Notes: generated by a model from the sequence alone, not told the origin. A stretch of 64,000 nucleotides of DNA from Hymenoscyphus infarciens (GCA_001414345.1 LLCB01000014.1:248001-312000), one strand, 5' to 3'. Counted from the first letter of the stretch, positions 1 to 11,911 are shown. A program made the numbers and translations.

Positions 1-283
1 GTTGTGGGACTGGAATCGAAGTCAGATGGGTTACTCACACGCGGTTTGAAGATAATGATACTTACAGCTAGGAAATCAGTCAAGGCCGACTGTCTGTGGA
101 AGAAAGTAAGGTCAGCACTTGATACGGCCTCGCTTCGACCCCACGGGTATTTTGGTACTTACGGTCCTCTAATCTGACGTGCTGCTCTCTGAGCGGCAGT
201 CATGGGAACGTTGGCATTGGGGTTGGCAGACCTAGATAATTGTTAGCACGAAGTATTTAAATATATGCACACACAACATACAT
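1..283 (-). CDS. RAD7: RAD7 homologue, N-terminal part (cut by window edge)
   Basis: Rad7 is the leucine-rich-repeat partner of Rad16 in the complex that recognises lesions during global-genome nucleotide excision repair. Four short coding pieces are read on the minus strand: 283-282, 231-163, 93-66 and 9-1, joined by introns of 50, 69 and 56 nt with GTATGT/GTAAGT donors and CTAG, CACAG, CCAG acceptors. The translation begins MSANPNANVPMTAAQ and runs into RGPQSALTDFLASHN, which matches the start of budding-yeast Rad7 as I recall it (GPNSALTQFLREEG). Only about 36 residues lie in the window; the LRR part is beyond base 1. The start codon is split AT|G by the first intron. An alternative start is the ATG at 203-201 (Met11), which needs no upstream exon. 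Its neighbour is RAD16, divergently transcribed. Identification rests on one short conserved motif plus context. Confidence 0.75.
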
Positions 284-1216
284 TTTGGAGTCTTTGCCTT
301 CAGAAAGGCTTCGTTCAAGGGCCAAATTTCAAGGTGAATGCCACGATCTTCGTAACCAAAATGTGGAAAGAAGACCAATTATACAATGATGTTTCGTCGT
401 CGTCGATGTTTCCACTATGAAAAGGAGTCGATGGAAAGAGCGCGAATGCGATGCAATCCCTTTATCAGGCAGACGCGCCTACAGCGGCCGACAGAAAAAA
501 GTCCGAGCCGGCCGACCAATGAAAAGGCTGGAGGGGAAGTGTTTTTTGTTTAGCGGAGTGGAACAGCGAAACCAAATAGAGCAGGACAGAGTCACTTGAA
601 TTGGACAGATTCGCCTCAAACACGAGGTGTTCTATGCAAGTCAAGTTCAAGTCAAGTCTCTTTTGCTTTGTTAGATTAGAAGACAATGTTCCAACTTTGA
701 TGCTGGTGTGGTGTACCAGTACCCAGTACCAGTACCACCTCAGTATCACCCCTTTTTTGCCACCTTCGCCCCTCCACGTGCCCTCAGAACCAAGGCCCCA
801 CCACGTGACTGCGCGAAGTTCCCGGTCGCGTTGATGCCTGGACGCCGCCAGGGGAATCGTCTACGCCACGAACTTTCTTCTTCTACAAAATCCCCAACGA
901 TTCATTCCTCGTCCTTTCCATCCCTAAATCCTTCATGGTCAATCTTGCGCTTCCGTGCCTCGTTAAAAGATTGCGGAATTGTTGAATACTGCGACGCCCC
1001 CTCCATCGCCTCCTTATCGCTGCCTCGTCGCAAAGCGTCATTTCATTCACCACCGGCCTCGTGGGAAAGCCAGCGAGGGACCCTCGAATCTCGTCTTGAA
1101 CTTGATATTGTAACAAGTTCCTCTCGTCCTTTCCACCTGCCTGTACCAACCCCATCGTCCCATCCTACCGTCTAAACACTCTTGGTGTCCATCCATCTCA
1201 ACCCATCAAGAACACC
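284..1216. promoter_or_regulatory. Shared divergent promoter region of RAD7 and RAD16
   Basis: About 930 bp lie between the two start codons. Two CACGTG palindromes sit 27 bp apart (775-780 and 802-807), and a short run of GTACC/CAGTAC repeats lies at about 714-737. The reading frames seen here (for example 708-1175) have no recognisable protein character. Confidence 0.5.
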
Positions 1217-4200
1217 ATGGCGCCGCGGGGTCGACCCAAGAAATCCAACCAGGACCTCGCCAGCATTTCAAGACAAGCCTGTAAGTTGTGACACGTTAGA
1301 AACCAATCTCGCACTTTACATGTTGTTACCTTTACGCAATCAATCGTTCGTTTCTGACAAACTTGACAACAGCAACGGGCACACGACGATCCATCCGAAA
1401 TGCCTCCCAGCTCGATCTTTCCATGGCAGACACCCCCGACAAAACTTCAGCGGCTTCCACAGTCAATGGGGATGATGCCTCTTCCTCATCCCAATTCCCA
1501 ACTCTTGAGATGCTCACGAGCGCAAAGAAGCCTCAACCACCAAAGGGTCGCAGTCCAATGTCCTCTGTCACCACCTCTCGGGGCGACAATGATAGCAGTG
1601 GCTACTCTACCCCATTGACCAGCGCGGTCGCAACACCAATCCCTCCTCCGGAAGATGCAGCACCTACTGGCCCTTCCAAGGGTGGAAGAGGACGCCGTAG
1701 CACAAAAATGGCCACTTCTTCAGGAGTCAGTATGGTTGCACAAGCAGCTGCTCTCCGCAACAGCCAGTACTCTCTCAAGCGAAAGCATGTTCCTGATTCA
1801 GAGGAGGAGGATGCGGATGGCGATAATTCTGCGGATGCTCAATTGGCTCGAGCCCTTCAAGAAAAGGAGGATGCTGCAGCTTCGGCTATGGATCTAGAGG
1901 CATTTCCATCTACTTCGAAAACATCTGGTCGTCGGGCTTCCCGAACCAAAAAGAAACTCCGCCCTATGACGGACTATGCCTTTGAGGATGAAGATGAGGA
2001 TGAAGTCACAATGGCACCCTTTTCTCCAAATTTGACCAAGAGACCAAAGATTGTACTTTCTTCTAAAGGCTCGAATGATGTTAGTTTCGCTAGCTCAAAT
2101 TCGCCCAAAAAGATCCAGGCAACCATTCTTGATTCAGAAGATACCGAAGACTTTGATGAATCTGATGACTACTCGGACGATTTCGAACCACCAACCCTCA
2201 AGAGCACTTCTAGCAAGAAGCAAGCCGCCAAGAGCTCAGCTCCTCGTCGTGTGGGATCGATTTCTGCTCGCAAATCCCAAAAAGCTTCCACGGCTGTAGC
2301 TGCTCCAATTACAACCCCAAGCTCCGGTTTGACCCCAGCGCCAACTGACAGTGAGTTTGAGGGTTTGGATCCTCTCTCCGATATGGACTTGGATGAATCT
2401 TCTGACGATGCCCCTGGACCTGCTCCTGGTGGACCTACGACGACTGGAAGATCTGCAGCTGCCGCTCGACGCATCAACTTGTTGGAACATCAATCCGGCC
2501 GAGCTGGACGCAGAGGTAGACTGGAGCGCGCTCGTCTCGAATCCCATCACCCCGTATTGCACACAATGTGGAAGGATCTTGAAAATCTCCCCAAGATTGG
2601 GAATGTCAAGATTGAGCAACCCAAGAACATTAATCGTGAGCTAAAGCCTTTCCAGCTTTCGGGCGTTGGATGGATGCAAGCCATGGAAAAGACGGCATGG
2701 GGTGGCGGTCTACTGGGTGATGAGATGGGTATGGGAAAGACTATTCAGGCCGTATCCCTCATCATGTCTGATTTCCCCGCCAAGCTTCCTTCGTTGGTTC
2801 TCATTCCGCCAGTGGCTCTTATGCAGTGGCAGCAAGAGATAGAGTCCTACACTGATGGAACTCTGAAGACCTTTGTTTACCACGGTACCAATGCGAAGAC
2901 GAAGGGAATCACCAAGAAGGACCTCGTGAAGTACAATGTCATTCTTATGTCCTACAACAGTTTGGAGTCCATGTACCGCAAACAACAGAAGGGCACTATG
3001 CGTAAGGGCAAATTACACAAGCAGGCTAGCGTAATCCACAGCATCACTTTCCATCGTGTTATCCTCGACGAGGCACACAATATTAAGGTCAGTACTTACT
3101 CCTCCGATGGAAACATATATGCTTACCACAACTTCTTCTAGACGCGATCTACAGGATCTGCCAAGGCATGTTTCGCATTACAGGCCCATCACAAATGGTG
3201 CTTGTCCGGTACACCCCTCCAAAACCGTATCGGCGAATTCTTCTCACTCGTTCGATTTCTTGATATTAAGCCGTTTGCTTGTTATTTTTGTAAACAATGT
3301 GACTGCGAGCACCTGAACTGGGAGATGAATGAAGATAATCGTTGCGAACATTGTGGCCACAGTGGCATGCAGCATGTTTCGGTCTTCAACCAAGAATTGT
3401 TGAATCCAATACAAAAGTTTGGAAACAAGGGACCTGGACAAGAGGCATTCCGTAAGCTTCGAATTTTAACGGATCGATTCATGCTTCGCCGAGTCAAACG
3501 CGATCATTCTTCTTCTATGGAACTACCAGCAAAAGAGATTTACGTCGATCGACAATTCTTCGGGGAGGAGGAAAACGACTTCGCTGGTTCAATCATGAAT
3601 AACGGTACGCGGAAATTCGAAACATACGTTGCTCAGGGTGTTCTCCTTAACAATTACGCCAACATTTTCGGCCTCATCATGCAGATGCGTCAAGTTGCAG
3701 ATCATCCTGACTTGATCTTGAAAAAGAATGGCGAAGGTGGTCAGAATGTACTTGTCTGCTGTATTTGCGACGAGACGGCCGAGGAAGCTATCAGATCCGC
3801 TTGTAAGCACGAATTTTGTAGAGAATGTGCCAAGGCCTACCTCAGATCTTCTGGTGAGTCTTTTGCGATAAACTAGCCGGATCGGCCATCTCTAACATTT
3901 CCTAGAATCCCCTGATTGCCCCGTTTGTCATATTGGCCTCAGCATAGATTTAGAACAGGTTTCGATTGAACAAGACGAGCAGATGGTTAAGAAATCTTCT
4001 ATCATCAATAGAATCAAGATGGAGAACGTATGTAATTTTCCTTGATTGTCCTTTTAGAATTCCCATTCGAGCGGAAATATCATTATTCGCCTCTCGGCTC
4101 CTATTCAACGAGAAAAGCAGCTAATTTCTTCCAGTGGACTAGTTCGTCGAAGATAGAGGCCTTGATTCACGACCTGTGGAAATTGCGCTCTAAGAATCGC

Positions 4201-4742
4201 TCTCACAAATCCATCATCTTCAGGTAGGTGTTCTCCCATTCTTTGCTTCTCTTTCAGGTTGTGCTGTGGAAATGCCAATACTGACTCGAATCCACAGTCA
4301 ATTTACTACCATGCTGCAATTGGTTGAGTGGCGCCTTCGCCGTGCAGGAATCACCACAGTCATGCTCGATGGATCCATGACGCCCGCACAACGACAAGCC
4401 TCAATCAACCATTTCATGACCAACGTCAACGTTGAATGTTTCTTGGTCTCCTTGAAAGCTGGCGGTGTTGCTCTCAACTTGACCGAAGCATCGCATGTCT
4501 TCATCGTCGACCCTTGGTGGAATCCAGCTGCAGAATGGCAAAGTGCTGATCGTTGTCATCGTATTGGCCAGGCTAGACCATGTTCTATCACTCGACTTTG
4601 TATCGAGGACTCGGTTGAGAGTCGAATGGTTCTGTTGCAGGAAAAGAAGGCGAATATGATTAATTCTACGATCAATGCGGACGACAGTGCTATGCAGAAT
4701 CTTTCGCCGGAGGATATGCAGTTCTTGTTTCGCGGCAATTAG
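1217..4742 (+). CDS. RAD16: RAD16: SNF2 ATPase with RING finger, nucleotide excision repair
   Basis: DNA-dependent ATPase and RING protein that, with Rad7, acts on UV lesions in non-transcribed chromatin. Six exons: 1217-1280, 1373-3087, 3142-3853, 3906-4027, 4135-4223, 4298-4742, giving 1048 residues. The first 400 or so residues are acidic and low-complexity. The helicase has Walker [10 protein letters not shown], the DEAH box ([10 protein letters not shown]) and [10 protein letters not shown]3HC4 RING (CCICDE ... [11 protein letters not shown] ... CPVCH) is inserted between the two helicase lobes, which is diagnostic of the Rad16/Rad5 class. The C-terminal lobe has [12 protein letters not shown] and DRCHRIGQ. 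The first exon codes for MAPRGRPKK, an AT-hook-like start. A linker with CxxC-like pairs ([14 protein letters not shown] ... CEHCG) sits before the RING. No HIRAN domain is seen, which favours Rad16 over Rad5. The intron before 4135 could end elsewhere, but this junction restores the expected [13 protein letters not shown]. Confidence 0.95.
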
Positions 4743-5259
4743 GGGGTGTGGTTTGCTGTACTCTATTGCCTTTCTTCTTTCCGTCCTATTGCAATTTTCG
4801 GTGGCCAAGGGGGGTGTGAGGGGGCGGGGATCGTGTACAAATTGCTTTTGGGCGTTTATTGCTTTGGTTTGCTTAAGGTGGTTGGGGCGTTTATGGAATT
4901 TACATCGGAACTGTATTATAGACCAGCAACGGAGTGGGTTGGTGTATGATCAGATGGCTGGTTAGCTGGTGTATAGCGGAAGGGTACGTGTGTAAAAATG
5001 GGGCGCATAGTGTTGAACTCGGGGTATTGAGAGGGGAGACATGGCTGGATGTGACCATTTGCTCATGAGGAAGAATTTGCTTGCTCTCGCTTGGGGCATT
5101 TGATTTTCAGCTTGTGGCTGGGCAGTACGTAGCTAGAGAGTGAAATGAAGATTTGTTTATTGTATTCTTTCTGTCTTGGTTTTGAAGTAGTCTGACTTGG
5201 TGGAATGATAGAGGTGAGATAAAGTAGGAAGCGCCGATTTTGCATACGATAGTAAAGTA
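4743..5259. other. 3' flank of RAD16
   Basis: The 3' untranslated region and spacer. I see no gene; the small frames here lack codon structure. Confidence 0.5.
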
Positions 5260-6790
5260 TATCCTGTTATTTACTAATAGAATTGACTAATTCTGTCTAG
5301 ATTTACACTAAATTTAGGATAAGTTGATAACTTAATTTAGATTACTAACCCTCCTCTATTTGATTTTGTTATTCTAAAGATTTTAGTTTTCTATATTAAA
5401 GGAATATTATTAAGATAAACACCTTAATCTATCTTACTATCACACGTTCTTTGATTGATTCAATCCTTCTAAACAATCTTAAATAATAACAAATTAAAAC
5501 ACTTTTGACTAAAGTAAGTATTTAAGTAGTACTACTAATAGAGTATAAGTTCTAGGCCTACTCTCCAAGCCTAGCGTAGTAAATAGACTATATTACCTGT
5601 TCTGTTAGTATCTTTCTTTTATATCTAGAATATATATAACTAATAGGTTATTAGCTATGTCGTCTTTGATAAGCGGGAAGGGTTAAGAATCGGCTATGGT
5701 TATAGATGCTGCTTTCTAAAATTAGGAGTGATATGCCACTGCCTGCTCTAACTCCACTAATTCTCTCTATCTTCTTTCAAAAATCCCGTTCTATTAAGCG
5801 CTCTAAGTCAATACAGCTGTAGAAGGCAGGTCCCTGGGGAGGAGAGGGGGTAAGAGAGAGTAGTTATACTTTGAGACTTAAGACTTCCTATCTAGAACAC
5901 TCCCTCGGTGTGTCTAGTATACTCTAACAAGGGTTTTTATCTCTATAAGTAAGCTAGCTAGGATTAAAAAGTAGAAATTAAGAATAGTACTCGAGCTCTT
6001 TCTAAGAGAAGTAGATACTATAAGCGCTAGCTTTATAGTTTTTAAGCACTTTAAAGGGCTATAAGAGTTATAGCTATTACGTGTCCTCTTTTAAGAAATA
6101 GTCGATGCTCTTAGTATTTAGGTAGTATTTAAGAATAGCTTTATATTATACGATTACCTAATTACTCTCTTCTTTTTTTACTATCTCTCTACTTCTATGA
6201 AATCGCTTCTTTTAAAAGAATAAGCAACGAAATTAGACGTTTTAGGCAAAGTTTACTACTTCGCGCGCTTATATATATACACGCGTCTATAGGTAAGCTC
6301 TTAAATTCTTTACCTTCGAAGTAACTTAGAAGAATCTACCTACGTTTAAGAGAGGAGAGAGGAAGAGGAAGAGAGAGTAGGAGTAAGAGAAAGCGTCGAA
6401 TTTATAATTTAAAATAGAATTTTATTTTAATTATCTTAAAAAGGTCTAAGCTTTGTCGATTACAGGCCCTTTACTCTAGTAGATTATTATTGCTTTTTAA
6501 TACTAATTACCTACTAAAAACATCCTTATAAAGCCGTGACAAGGGCCTTAATTAGGCCGTGGTATAGAACACTCACGACAGAGGAGGCGCTTTGCTTTCG
6601 TAGAGAGCTTGGCTTTAAAAGGGCTAGGTGGTTTCTCTTTTTAGGTTTGCTTCTTAGCTGGGAATTTGTATGAATTCTTTTTATAATACTACGCTATTAT
6701 CATAAGAGTGCTATTGAGGTACACTATGCTTAGGATGTTAAACTACTTGAACCACTTGGTGATGCTTAGTGACAGTGATGGAATTGATAG
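5260..6790. repeat. AT-rich, ORF-free island, probably RIP-eroded repeat
   Basis: Base composition drops sharply to TA-rich, with simple motifs (TAGTA, CTCTCT, TTAATTAG) and stop codons in all frames. There is no surviving domain or terminal repeat. This is what RIP-mutated transposons look like in filamentous ascomycetes; the parent element cannot be named. Confidence 0.6.
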
Positions 6791-6805
6791 TCAAACAACT
6801 ATAGA

Positions 6806-6994
6806 GGCGAATAGTTAACCAACTCTCCTCTACTCTGTCTATTGTTTATCTAAGACTCGATAAATTGATTCTATTAGTCTAAAAGGTTTAAAGAATCAAG
6901 ATTTCAATATATTTATTATTCCAAAGGAGTTAGAACAATCATAGAAGTACAAGTACTTCGACAATACAGTCACGAATTCCTGCAGCCCCTGGTG
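6806..6994 (+). mobile_element. MITE-like element, copy 1 (left end missing)
   Basis: Clearly the same sequence as the 216-bp elements at 12193-12408 and 27698-27913: interior from GGCGAATAGTTAACC onward, then the right terminal repeat CAGTCACGAATTCC...CCCCTGGTG ending at 6994. The left terminal repeat is replaced by unrelated sequence, so this copy is truncated. It lies about 225 bp upstream of the next gene's start codon. Confidence 0.75.
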
Positions 6995-7218
6995 GAGGTG
7001 TCTTCAATGAAAAGTCGGAATTCTTTGGACTGGGGAAATTATTGCGGCTGGGGTGTGCAGTATTTCCAAACTTGGAAGGGACGATGTTGAGAGGGAAGGC
7101 GCCTTCCTCGCTTCTTCTTCCCATCCCGTCGCGTTTCCTTCAAATCCACCACGAAGTGTCCGGCCACTTCGCAACCCGAACCAACAATCAATACAACCAT
7201 CGAGTCCCAAACGCCAAA

Positions 7219-8038
7219 ATGGATTTCGATGCCATCAAAGCCGGCATCACTAGCCAAGCCACGAAGATGGCAGAGCTGGAGGCTAAAGTCAAGAAATTGG
7301 AGAAAGTTGAGACGGAGCTGCTTGCCAAAGTAGAGATGTTGGAATCGCAAGAATCGTTCATTGGAAAGGTAGCTGCCAATGACAAACCTCCGTAAATGGG
7401 ATTCTAACATTACACAGATCACTGCGCTCTCCAAGAGTGTTGAGGACTTGAGGAAGGATACAGAGCCGATGGAGAAACTCCGAGACGAGAACGCACGACT
7501 CTCGATGCGCCTCAACGATGCGAAGGAAGGTTCCGCCAAGAAACGAAAGTCTCCTGGTTCTGAATGTGTTCTCCCACAAACCGAATTGGAAACTGCTACT
7601 TGGTGGCTTCCAACTGCAACAAAAAAGAGAAAAGCTGGTCCTGCCGGTTTTGCGGTTCTTGCCCAGCAGCACTCAACAGCCGCTATCTGGCATCATGAAA
7701 ACAAGCGTCTCTACCAACTGTTCTCCGAGCTTCTTCCAGCACCCGGTACCGATACAGTCCTACTCCGCGAGGCTCTTGCGGTGATTTTCGAACCTGGAAT
7801 CAGCCTTATGTTATATAAAGAATGGAAGGAGGACAATGAGCTACACGGCTCCGGACGTTGCTTGTACGAAATCGTCAGACTTGGTTTGGACGAGGATGAT
7901 ATCGCCACGCCCGGTAGAAAGTGTGGATCGTGCGACTATGAAGGGAGGATATGTGTTCATGCCTACCGAGAGGGAGGAATCACACATGTCGCCATTGTTG
8001 AGGAAGATGATGATTCGGACGACTCGGACGAGGAATAG
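7219..8038 (+). CDS. Coiled-coil protein of unknown function with small Cys cluster
   Basis: Two exons, 7219-7368 and 7418-8038, around a 49-nt intron with a TTCTAACAT branch site; 256 residues. Residues 1 to about 95 form a heptad-rich, charged coiled coil (AELEAKVKKLEKVETELLAKVE). Basic clusters (KKRKSPG, TKKRKAG) could serve as nuclear localisation signals. The middle (HHENKRLYQLFSELLPAPG ... LMLYKEWKEDNELHG) looks folded, followed by GRKCGSCDYEGRICVHAYREG, a three-Cys cluster, and an acidic tail ending in DDDSDDSDEE. I do not recognise the family. The start was chosen because it opens directly into the coiled coil; upstream in-frame sequence has no protein character. A truncated MITE lies in its promoter. 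Confidence 0.75.
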
Positions 8039-9166
8039 GGAATATCACTCGCAAGATTTGGCAGAAATAGCACTGAAGGAGTTTGCTGAGCAAAATGTAT
8101 GCATAGGTTGAAAAATTTGAAAGAACGCATGAAAATTGGACCGGTCATAAAACAGTTCATAGGAGGACACGGCACAGTAGTATACTCCAGGGACACTTCA
8201 ATTAATACACCACTATGACTTTGCTCTCGAAGATAACAGTGGGTGCACAAGAAAAAGGGCAAAGTTTACTTTGCGAGTGGTCCATGGTGGTTTTGATACA
8301 CTTTCGAGGTTTATTTTCTTAAACTGGAGATGTACAATACTCTCAGGTATATTATATGCTCGACTAACTTATACTCTCCACTTATATTATCCACCCTCGC
8401 GCCACGCCAATCTATAGGTCTACTTCCGTGACGTAGAAAATGATATTAAAGGCCATCAGAGGCTAATACTTTCTAAGGTCTATAAACCCGGTCGGCTTTT
8501 TCGTATACGGATAGCGTTCCTATAGATGGATATTCAATTGGATATCTAATCCAAAGCCTTTGGATATGTTGATTTGAATGATGTCATATTTTATCTATTT
8601 ATTACTACATCCCTTAGACATCCATCATAATAAACGGATTATAAAAGTGCCTCTTTTGAAAAACAATGTCACTCCAGATCATGAAACAATACTATTTTAA
8701 AAAAGAAAGTTATATAGGCCTACCTAAACTGTATTTCTCAACTACATGCCGGTTGTATATGAATTATCTGTAGATATCTACTAATTAATAAAGAGCCGCA
8801 ATTCTCAGTAGACTGGATTGGATATTAGATATTATTAGTTGATTGGATCGGACATATAAAAAACCGAACGTCCGCAAGCCCTCTAGAGATGAAAGTCGGC
8901 TTACTTTGCTCCGTTTTCTTACTTTCATTTCACTTCGCAACAGCAAGACTGGCCTTCCTTCAGTGGGTCCGGACCAAGAACCGGGCTTTTCAGAAATAGC
9001 CGAGCGTTTATGTCCGAGATTTCGCCCAAGCGGGTTCGGGGCATAGAAACCAGCGAGTCAGTTATAAAAGCTTGGTACCTTTCTACGTTACTATCAGATC
9101 TAATCTCCAATCTTATCTTCAACTACAGTTTTATATTCCCGAGTTTACAGAAAGAATCGAAAAAAT
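8039..9166. other. Intergenic spacer
   Basis: Partly AT-rich (8330-8860), with near-duplicate TTGGATAT-type motifs. No gene or RNA is supported. Confidence 0.4.
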
Positions 9167-10677
9167 ATGAGTGTTACCGAGCTCTTCGCTTTGCTTCACG
9201 GCATCGCTGATTCGGAGTTGAGTAATGAGGGTCGAAAGGAGATTCTTGATGCTTGTGATGCGTTGAAGAGCAAATTGGAACATCCGCTTGAGACTATTTA
9301 TCGTTGGGTCTTCGCTGTATGTTGATCATTCTTTCGACAAATGGTGGTATTTGCAAAACCTCAAGCTGACTTGCTGCAGCCAATGCAACCGGTAGCCCTT
9401 GAGATTGCAATTGATATGAAACTCTTTGATGCTGCAGCTGCTTTGTCGACCGATAACAAGGAGTTCAGTATCAATGAGTTAGTCGCAAAGATGGAGGTGG
9501 ATGCCGAACCCCTTCTAGTTAGTGAGTGAACCCAATTCCTTCCATGGCACTGACAAATACTAACACGTAGTAGTTCGTATCATGAGATTCCTTGTTGTAG
9601 GTGATGGGGACACTTTTCTTCCTCTTTCTTTCTCTTGAATCAGTCCTAAGTCATTCCTAAACCCCAGCAACATCCTGTGCCAAATCCCGAAACCTTTTTT
9701 TGCTAGGCAAATACTGACCCCCATCTTCTAGGGAATGGACATCTTTGACGAAGTTGGTGCCAATCAATTCAAGTCCTTACCACTTGTCAATACCTTCGTT
9801 TCTGCCTCTCCAATCCCCCAAGGAGTAATTTCAATGTAAGGTTTAGCCTCCCCCAATCCTACACATTGCGACTTTTAATCTAATAAACTTTAGAAACGCT
9901 TCGGGAAAAAGAGCTTATTCCCTCCCAGAATACTTCCGCGAAAAGGGGTTCAAATCTCCCACCGACGCATACAACGCACCCATCCAATACGCGGAAAAGA
10001 CCAAACTCCACGCCTTCGATATCCTGGCTGCGAATCCAAGACTTCAGCATGCATTCAATGTCTCCATGAGTATTCCAAGAGGTGGTGACGGCAAGAGATG
10101 GTATCAGAGTTTTCCCAGTGAGGAAAAACTTCTTTCCAAACACAAAGATTCTGGGAAGCCTATCCTCGTTGACATCGGAGGTGGGAAAGGTCACGATCTT
10201 GTTGGCTTCAACAGCCATTTCCCCGATCTTCCTGAAGGTTCTCTTGTCTTGCAGGAAACTCCTGTCGTGGTCGATGCCATAGAACCAGGTACTCTCCCAG
10301 CATCTATTAAGGTTTTGACACACGACATGTTCAAACCTAACCCCACCCCAGGCGCAAAAGCATATTTCCTCTCCAACGTCCTTCATGACTGGCCTGATAA
10401 GCAAGCGGTCACTATACTGGAATATATCAGAGATGCGATGGATAAAGACTCTCTGTTGCTGATTAGCGAGAATGTACTTCCAGAGAAAGGCGTGGGATTG
10501 TTTTCTGCGTCGGCGGATTTGTTGATGATGGTTTCTTTTGGGGCGTTAGAAAGAACATTAAAGCAGTTTCAGGCTTTGTTTGAGGATGTAGGGTTGAAGT
10601 TGATTGAGACTTGGGTTTTGGATGATAAGATGAAGGGGTATGGGAGGTGTTTGTTGGAAGTGGGCTTGAAGAAGTAG
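9167..10677 (+). CDS. SAM-dependent O-methyltransferase (COMT-like, family 2)
   Basis: Class I SAM-dependent O-methyltransferase of the kind that methylates hydroxyl groups of aromatic or polyketide secondary metabolites, expected in the cytosol. Modelled exons: 9167-9316, 9380-9521, 9574-9596, 9732-9835, 9894-10677; 400 residues, usual for the family. The N-terminal part is helical with a winged-helix/dimerisation character (PMQPVALEIAIDMKLFDAAA). The SAM-binding motif is LVDIGGGKGHD, followed by NVLHDWPDKQA, whose His is the usual catalytic base, and FGALERTLKQFQALFEDVGL near the end. The 23-nt third exon is the least secure part. No polyketide synthase, NRPS or other tailoring gene lies nearby, so this looks like a lone gene rather than part of a cluster. 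The substrate cannot be inferred. Confidence 0.88.
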
Positions 10678-10907
10678 AGTGGCTTGTTTTGGCTTCGCAA
10701 ATGGCGAATGGGAACTTGGGAGTTTTGGGAGTTTGGCTACGGTATAGCTATCTCTGCTCTGTGGCTTTAATGGAAACGTAAAAAGAAAATACCAATTTCC
10801 ATGTATTCATTTATCCTTGCATTTAACGGCCAAAATGGACTCATTTCCTTATGAGCTCGTTGTTCTAACTTTCTAGGACATATATCCCAGAAATTTACAA
10901 GGAGAGC

Positions 10908-11911
10908 TCAAATTCTGACACTCTCATCGTTCAACCCATACTGATTAATAAGCAACCAATCCCCCTCTCTACTCTTCTCAACCTCCACAAACCCCTCAAA
11001 AACAGCCTTATCCTTGGTCGTAACCTTCTTCTCTATAACCCCACCCTCATCTTCCACTTTCCCAGCCCACATAACACCCTTAGGTTCCAACTCCTTACCC
11101 TCCACAACCCCAACCAAAGCCTTCAACTCCTTCAACCACCCTCTGATCAAGGCGTCCTCAGCCTCAATCTCAGTACGTCTGATCCCGCCACTCCATCCGC
11201 CAAATGCAGAAATCCATCCACCCCTCCTCACCATCGCAGCCTCGATACCCCTGACCAAATTCCAGGCCTGCTCGTTTGATTTATACTCAGACATCAAGTC
11301 CTGCAACCGGCACGAGCTTTCTTCATCTAAGCCAAGAACCTCACCAGCTTGATTCCGTTCTGAAAAACGCAATAGATTCGTCGGTAAATTGGTGAGTTTA
11401 GCGGGGTCAATCCATGTCTCTCCCTTCACAGCGAAGTTCTTCTTGAGATACAGAGGTTTTCCGTGGAGAAACATGCGCCCCCTGTTTGATGATATATGAG
11501 TTGTCATGGACGGAGTGAGGGGGGATGTGGCGAGGAGTCTTTTGGGTGTAAATGATATTTTTTCGCTGCGGAGGAAGCTGAGAGTTTCTTCGTGGGTCTT
11601 TATTTCTTGAGGGGAGGGATGAATGAGCTGTTTCGATCAGTATAGAGTATTCTAAAAGGGTATTGATAACAAACAGGGAGTACTTCGATGGAAAGAGGGT
11701 CAGAAGAGAGTTTGAGGAGCAGGAATGGGTTCTCGGTATTTCTTCCAAGTGGCGGTGTATGGTAGGCAAGTTTTGCGATTTGATTGTTCCAACACATTGG
11801 AGGCGGGTTGCTGAGTTTCTGAAAGATTGAAGTGGGCTCTTTGGTCGTCATGATTGCGGCAGTGCGACTTGAAGAGCGGGTTGAGATGGAGGGATTTGGA
11901 TGGAAATCCAT
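10908..11911 (-). CDS. Hypothetical protein, convergent with the O-methyltransferase gene
   Basis: Two exons on the minus strand, 11911-11675 and 11627-10908, joined by a 47-nt intron; 318 residues. The frame is continuous across the junction (SIEVLP / LIHPSPQEIKTHEETLSFLR), which supports it. The protein is mixed and soluble, without signal peptide or membrane segment; later parts include GGWISAFGGWSGGIRRTEIEAEDALIRGWL and end in LLINQYGLNDESVRI. No family is recognised. The start could instead be Met21 at 11851, because the first 20 residues are Ser/Thr/Arg-rich and could belong to the leader. Only 230 bp separate its 3' end from that of the methyltransferase, so the two transcripts may overlap. 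Confidence 0.6.

Noticed and set aside
708..1175. Open frame of 155 codons upstream of RAD16
   Set aside because: It overlaps frames on both strands, has low-complexity Ser/Pro content and no splice or family support, and lies in the RAD7-RAD16 promoter.
9167..10677. Secondary-metabolite gene cluster around the O-methyltransferase
   Set aside because: No core synthase, oxidase, transporter or cluster regulator lies within about 10 kb on either side.
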